DNA of 64,000 nt from Ditylenchus dipsaci (lineage: Eukaryota > Nematoda > Chromadorea > Rhabditida > Anguinidae), in NCBI GenBank assembly GCA_004194705.1, contig SADC01001282.1:868001-932000 (forward strand). The letters are read 5' to 3'. The position numbers and the translations under genes were made by a program. The notes below the pieces were generated by a model that worked only from the letters and a program-made list of their open reading frames with translations, did not search any database and had not been told where the DNA came from. Shown piece by piece: positions 59,617 through 64,000 of this stretch (position 1 is its first letter; each line of letters begins with the position of its first letter).

Positions 59617-60555
59617 GCACTTGGTAGTCCAATGGCAATTTAAGAGTCCGAAAATATTTTACTAGTCCATCCTGCACTTTAGTAGTCCAACCTGCACTTT
59701 AGTAGTCCATCCTGCACTTTAGTAGTCCAGCCTGCACTTTAGGTATTGCAGGCTGTATTGGGGGGAAGGGAATAATACAGGGGCACTTCTCGAGATGGTT
59801 GGGATCCTTAGAGTACTAATTCTCTAAGCGTCTAAGGGTACTTTAAAACCCAGGAACTTGTGGTGCAGGCATAAGTATAAGTACTTTTCATGGACCAAGC
59901 CCATCAGCGGGGTTGACCTCGCGGGTTCACTCATAGGCCTAGCACTTTTTGAGTGCTAGGCTGAATTTTTGGATGCTGGGCCTCTGGCCCGGCCTTAAAG
60001 AACGAGGGGAAATGCTCTTCGGCGAAGAAATAAAGATGTTGAACATAGTTTTGAATACTGGGGCCTACCGCATAAATAACTCTGGTATGCATGCTTTTTC
60101 ATGCATCCAGAGTCACTTTCGAGTGATTTGTGTCTAAGGTATGTGGGTGTGCGCATCTCACCCAAGCCCAAGCCCCCAATCCCCTTCGGGGCGCAGAGCT
60201 TGAGAGTTAGAGATGCGCGCACTCACTTACCTTAGACATGATTCCGAGCAAGACTCTTGATCAAAAAATGCATATAGAGTCTCTTTTTGCCACGGCCCAT
60301 GTTGAAAAACATGGTGGAACAGCTAAAAAATAACAAAAAAGTGCCCCCTATTATTCCCTTCCCTCCCAATACAGCCTTTATTCTCTTTTTAGATACTTTT
60401 AACCTAAATTTTTTGGACTACTAAAATATTTTTGGACTACTGAAATATTTTTGGACTACCCAAATATTTTTGGACTATTAAACTCCCATTGGACTACTAA
60501 AATTCCATTGGACTACTAAAGTGCAATTAACCAAAACTACTGTAACATCCCCCCC
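59617..60555. mobile_element. Foldback element with TTTAGTAGTCCA arms, nested
   Basis: Arms at 59620-59745 and 60410-60535 are inverted arrays of a roughly 20-bp unit (TGCACTTTAGTAGTCCA or ATTTTTGGACTACT). A second inverted pair inside (GGCTGTATTGGGGGGAAGGG at about 59752 and its complement at about 60350) encloses a repeat shared with 30.1-30.55 kb, including dispersed-repeat copy 5. Confidence 0.65.
60045..60290 (+). repeat. Dispersed repeat, copy 5
   Basis: GAACATAGTTTTGAATACTG, GCATCCAGAGTCACTTTCGA, GGTATGTGGGTGTGCGCATC and GATGCGCGCACTCACTTACC in order, with a CCCCTTCGGGG hairpin between the inverted halves. Confidence 0.65.
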
Positions 60556-60879
60556 CTTACCAATAATTTTTCAGGTACCCGAAAACGATACTTTTTTTGG
60601 AAAAGTGGTGAAATTATTTTAAAAAAATTCCAGACTTTTCAGATATAGCTCATCCCAAGATCAGCGATATTATCAACAGAGGAAAGCCGGAGCATTTTCT
60701 GTAAAGAAGTTCACGAAACAAATAAGTCGAACAGGGCTGTAATTGTTTGACAGAATGACAAAATCTCAAAGCGATATTTTCAAAATCAAAATGCGATATT
60801 CGCGATCGATATTGTTCGTATTCTCCGTAAATAAATATGTAAAATTATTGATATTCCCAATAAGCAAGATTACGAATAG

Positions 60880-61375
60880 TGCATGCGTAGCAAAAAAATA
60901 TTTGCAGCAAATAAAAGTCTTTTTGGGGAAAAAAGAATTGTTTTTGCAGCATACAAAATAAGCAGCGAAAAAGTGTTCTGGGAGCAAAAGAAGGTGTTTT
61001 TGCAGCAGAAAAAGGATTATTGCAGGACAAAAAGCTTTGCCCATTTTTTATTGTCATTGTTTTATGGTTGTTAGCAAAACCACACAAACTTTATATAATT
61101 AACAACACGTATTTTAATAATAGAGATCTAGTCCAGATTTACACTACGTTACAAACAAGCAAGCACAGAATGTCCTGAGAATTTGTGAAAGTCCTTAGGG
61201 GGTGAAAGTTCCTGTAATGTTGCTGCAAAAAAAAGTTTTCTTGCTGCAAATCGTCTTTTTTGCTGCAAAAAATATTGTTTACAGCAAAGAAAAGTCTTTT
61301 CGCAGCTAAAAAAGGTTTTTTTGCAGCAACAATATTCGCAGCAGAAAAAAGTCATTTTGGTAGGAGAAAAAGCTT
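60880..61375. repeat. Foldback-like region of TTTTTGCAGCA units
   Basis: 60885-61030 carries degenerate TTTTTGCAGCA(A)AAAAAG units and 61215-61375 carries TTGCTGCAAAAAAAAG units in the complementary sense. The pattern matches a decayed foldback element; a relative is at 40310-40395. Confidence 0.5.
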
Positions 61376-61708
61376 TGTCTTTTGAAATTGTGATAAATTG
61401 TTAGGACACCCTGTACTTTGAAAACTGCGAAATATTTTTAGCGTAAAAAAATATATAAATAGACATTCAAATGTGTAAATAAACATGCAATCTACTCATT
61501 CCAAGTCTAAGTTCTATTAAAATTCCATAGTATTGCTAAAAGCGTCGTAGAGTGGTGAAACATATTCCTAAAATAAAACTGTACATCATAATTACTTGAA
61601 AAACCATAATTGTTCATGACAATGGGTGACAACCAGCAACCTTCAAATGTGTTTGAATTAAAACGATCTCCATGCGGGACCAGATACGGACAGTAGACGT
61701 ACACCACC

Positions 61709-62443
61709 TTTAAAGGAGGACGAAAAAATGGGGGGGGGGGGAGGTGAGCTTATTTTGGGGTATAGACGTTTCTCGAAAATGAAACTTTTTTCATTTTCGA
61801 GAAACGTTTCTCGAATTTGAAACTCAAAAGAGTAAAATATCTCTAGGTGTATACCTTATTTAGACATATCAAGGGTATTTGGCTGAATGTGATGGCCAAA
61901 GTCCAGCATATTCCACATTGCGGGGGTTAGGGGTTAACACATGTATGTACGCTTATCCTTGCAATGTGGAGTGTGCTGGTCTTTGGCCGCGAAGCGGCCA
62001 AATACCCTTAATATGTCTAAATAAGTATCTTTACAGGTATACATATATACCCTAGAGATATTTTACTCTTTTGAGTTTCAAATTCGAGAAACGTTTCTCG
62101 AAAATGAAAAAGTTTCATTTCGAGAAACGTCTATGCATCCTTATTTTGAATAGAAATGGAATTTCGCAAGCCCAAGATAATTTGATTTTTTATTTTTAAT
62201 GTCTATTTTGTTTAGCCAATTTAAATTACTATGAATCCACCCGACAAAATCACATCAGATCAAAATTGTGAAATAAAATTTTTACTTCAAAATCTTGATC
62301 TGATGTGATTTGTCGGGTGGATTCATGGTAATTTCGATTGGTTTGAAAAATAGACGTTAAAAATCAAATTAACTTGAGCTTGCGAAATTCCATTTTCTAT
62401 TCAAAATAAACTCCCCTTTCCCCATTTTTTCGTCCTCCTTCAA
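61709..62443. mobile_element. Large nested palindromic element
   Basis: Outer arms AAGGAGGACGAAAAAATGGG and complement. Inward come TTTCGAGAAACGTTTCTCGA palindromes, then ATATCTCTAGGTGTATACCT / complement, and an inner hairpin at 62219-62332 (ATGAATCCACCCGACAAA). Essentially the whole 735 bp is inverted repeat on several scales. No coding. Confidence 0.65.
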
Positions 62444-63651
62444 GAACTACCGATTTTCCACTTGTGATATGGACATCCATTGTTGCCGAACCTTAATAAA
62501 TTTTAATAACAATTCTAATACCTCTGTTTCAAATTCAATCATTTTAATTAATTTGGCTCCAACTTTGGCTAAAATAAATTTTAGTGAGTGCATGCTCCAT
62601 ATGGTTTAATTGAAATCAGCTTACACATCCTCGGATCAAGGGACTGGAACATATTTGGAATATGTTGATAGCATTCTAAACAAAGTAATAAAGTTTTGAA
62701 AATAAAGAGATTTCAGAAGTACCGAGTCCTGAGCCCATTTGGCTCGGAGGTCAAATTCTTTAGAGCAAAGCATTTCCAAAAAATCCAGCATAGTTACACA
62801 CACCTTAAAATTTTATTTAAAAAAAAGCATTTTAGCAGGCAAAATAAATACCTCCACAATGCTATAATTGCCAAGTAGGAGAAAGGGGTTGAAATAGCCT
62901 TCTCTAAAAACAATTTTTTCAGTTTTTACAGTGTAACCTAGCCGTTAAATTGAAGGTATGGTTTTAGTTTTTTTAGTCACAGGGGGATGGTTGTTAAATC
63001 AAGGTTGGCTATAATCAAACCGAAGGCTGAAAAAAGAGGAAACCACGAGTGATGTATTCACGCTTAGCAGTAGTGTTGTAAAACCCTTGGCGTCACGATT
63101 TGTGCAATTTAAGTCAAAATTTTGCGGGTAAACGAATTTTTCAGCCGAAAATTACATTCAGCTTGTTAGAATTACGCTCCAGAGTGGCCAGAAACCCTTG
63201 AAAGTTAGTTTTTCGGGTTTACTAAAGGGGGTAGACCTTTTGCGAATCAGCATTCCAGTTCAGTCAGTATCGCATCGGGTCAGTATTGGATAGTTTGAGG
63301 GGTTTAGGATATATTCTGAGCGATTAAGCCCGTCGGAATTGAATTCTGACCCGCCCAATCGCTTTTTCGCAAAGCGATATTAGCGATATTTCCGAAATTT
63401 GCGATGCGATATGCGATATTTTCAAAAATGAAAATGCGATAACCCCTCTTGAAGTCAACGCAATCGCTAAATCATTTTTTCAGCAAAAACTTCACACTCT
63501 TTAGTAAATCCTATATAATCAGTTATTTTTGGATTTCGGCCACTGTGGATGGGGTTCTGAAGGATTCTAAATGGGCAAGAGTTCGTGTAGAGCTTCATAT
63601 ACGCATTGCCAGGGTTGTTGGTTCAAATCCGCCTAGGTGCACACCCTGTTA
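62444..63651. other. Intergenic; GCGATATT repeats and tRNA-like motif
   Basis: 63375-63440 has GCGATATT units, also seen at 705-760 and 60770-60815. 63610-63640 reads TTGTTGGTTCAAATCCGCCT, a tRNA T-arm-like B box. No gene was found. Confidence 0.4.
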
Positions 63652-63931
63652 TACAGGGTGTCGCAAAATTACGCGTGCACTTTTTTAAAAGTTGTTTGAA
63701 ATTTCTTTGAATTTTTTTTTATCAAATATTGTTTATTTCTTACATTTTTTGTGTGTTTCTTCAATTTTGTTGTGTGTTAATCTGCAATTATATTGTGTTT
63801 ATGCTCCTAAACCCTATAAATGTGGAGATTTCCGCGGGTATGGTTCCCGAAAGACGGAAATCGACCGGGCAAGGAGCTACCTCGCAAAAATTTTCAAAAA
63901 TGCACGCGTAATTTTGCGACACCCTGTACAA
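63652..63931. mobile_element. Mariner-type MITE, ACAGGGTGTCGCAAAATTAC ends
   Basis: TA-flanked, TIR ACAGGGTGTCGCAAAATTAC and complement, about 280 bp. The ACAGGGTGTC start is characteristic of mariner-like TIRs. Short open frames inside have no family resemblance. Confidence 0.75.
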
Positions 63932-64000
63932 TAATTTTCAATACAAAATGGCTAACATTTGACTTTACAGGTCATTGGGTGATATATCAATACCCTAGAG

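Noticed and set aside
63449..63934. Possible genes at the right edge
   Set aside because: The open frames overlap a tRNA-like motif and a mariner MITE; no family resemblance.

Overview
The window looks like a stretch of a small-intron animal genome, most likely a nematode or a similarly compact invertebrate. The reasons are: an intact five-exon actin gene with GT-AG introns of 50-54 bp and T-rich 3' splice sites; a splice acceptor 45 nt upstream of the actin ATG, as expected for spliced-leader trans-splicing or a 5'UTR intron; a MATH-BTB gene; an F-box-like gene; and many FLYWCH zinc fingers. The assignment is inference. There is no rRNA, intact tRNA, CRISPR array or bacterial operon.

Likely host genes: MATH-BTB (7650-9237, +); a possible small cysteine-containing secreted product (about 20998-21252, -); actin (23068-24405, -); a detached copy of the last actin exon (37.7-38.05 kb); an F-box-like gene (30739-31822, -); a GIY-YIG nuclease of LEM-3/ANKLE1 type (32983-34762, -); an unrecognised Ser/Gly-rich multi-exon gene (41217-42441, -); and an unrecognised gene (46128-47213, -).

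Most of the rest is DNA transposons. I see MULEs (5.98-7.15, 9.6-10.5 and 43.4-45.85 kb), a hAT element with a perfect 8-bp duplication (56250-59159), a PIF/Harbinger element with a TAA duplication (49606-50780), a Merlin/IS1595-like relic (about 51.0-51.65 kb), and many small palindromic elements of hAT, piggyBac-like, Tc1/mariner-like and foldback type. Many foldback elements have terminal inverted repeats (TIRs) built of short tandem repeats, a different monomer in each family, usually with an 8-bp target site duplication (TSD).

The most notable system is a set of TIR elements sharing a FLYWCH-like DNA-binding module but carrying different catalytic modules. 12907-14618 carries FLYWCH plus a ULP1/C48 SUMO-protease-like domain, 15732-17797 carries FLYWCH-like plus an OTU cysteine protease, and 43394-45850 carries FLYWCH plus a MULE transposase. 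The first two have target duplications of 8 and 11 bp, so they moved as units, yet no transposase is visible in either. A second oddity is 49.4-52.75 kb, where two arrays of about 120-bp units each look, on the minus strand, like a short exon plus a short intron.
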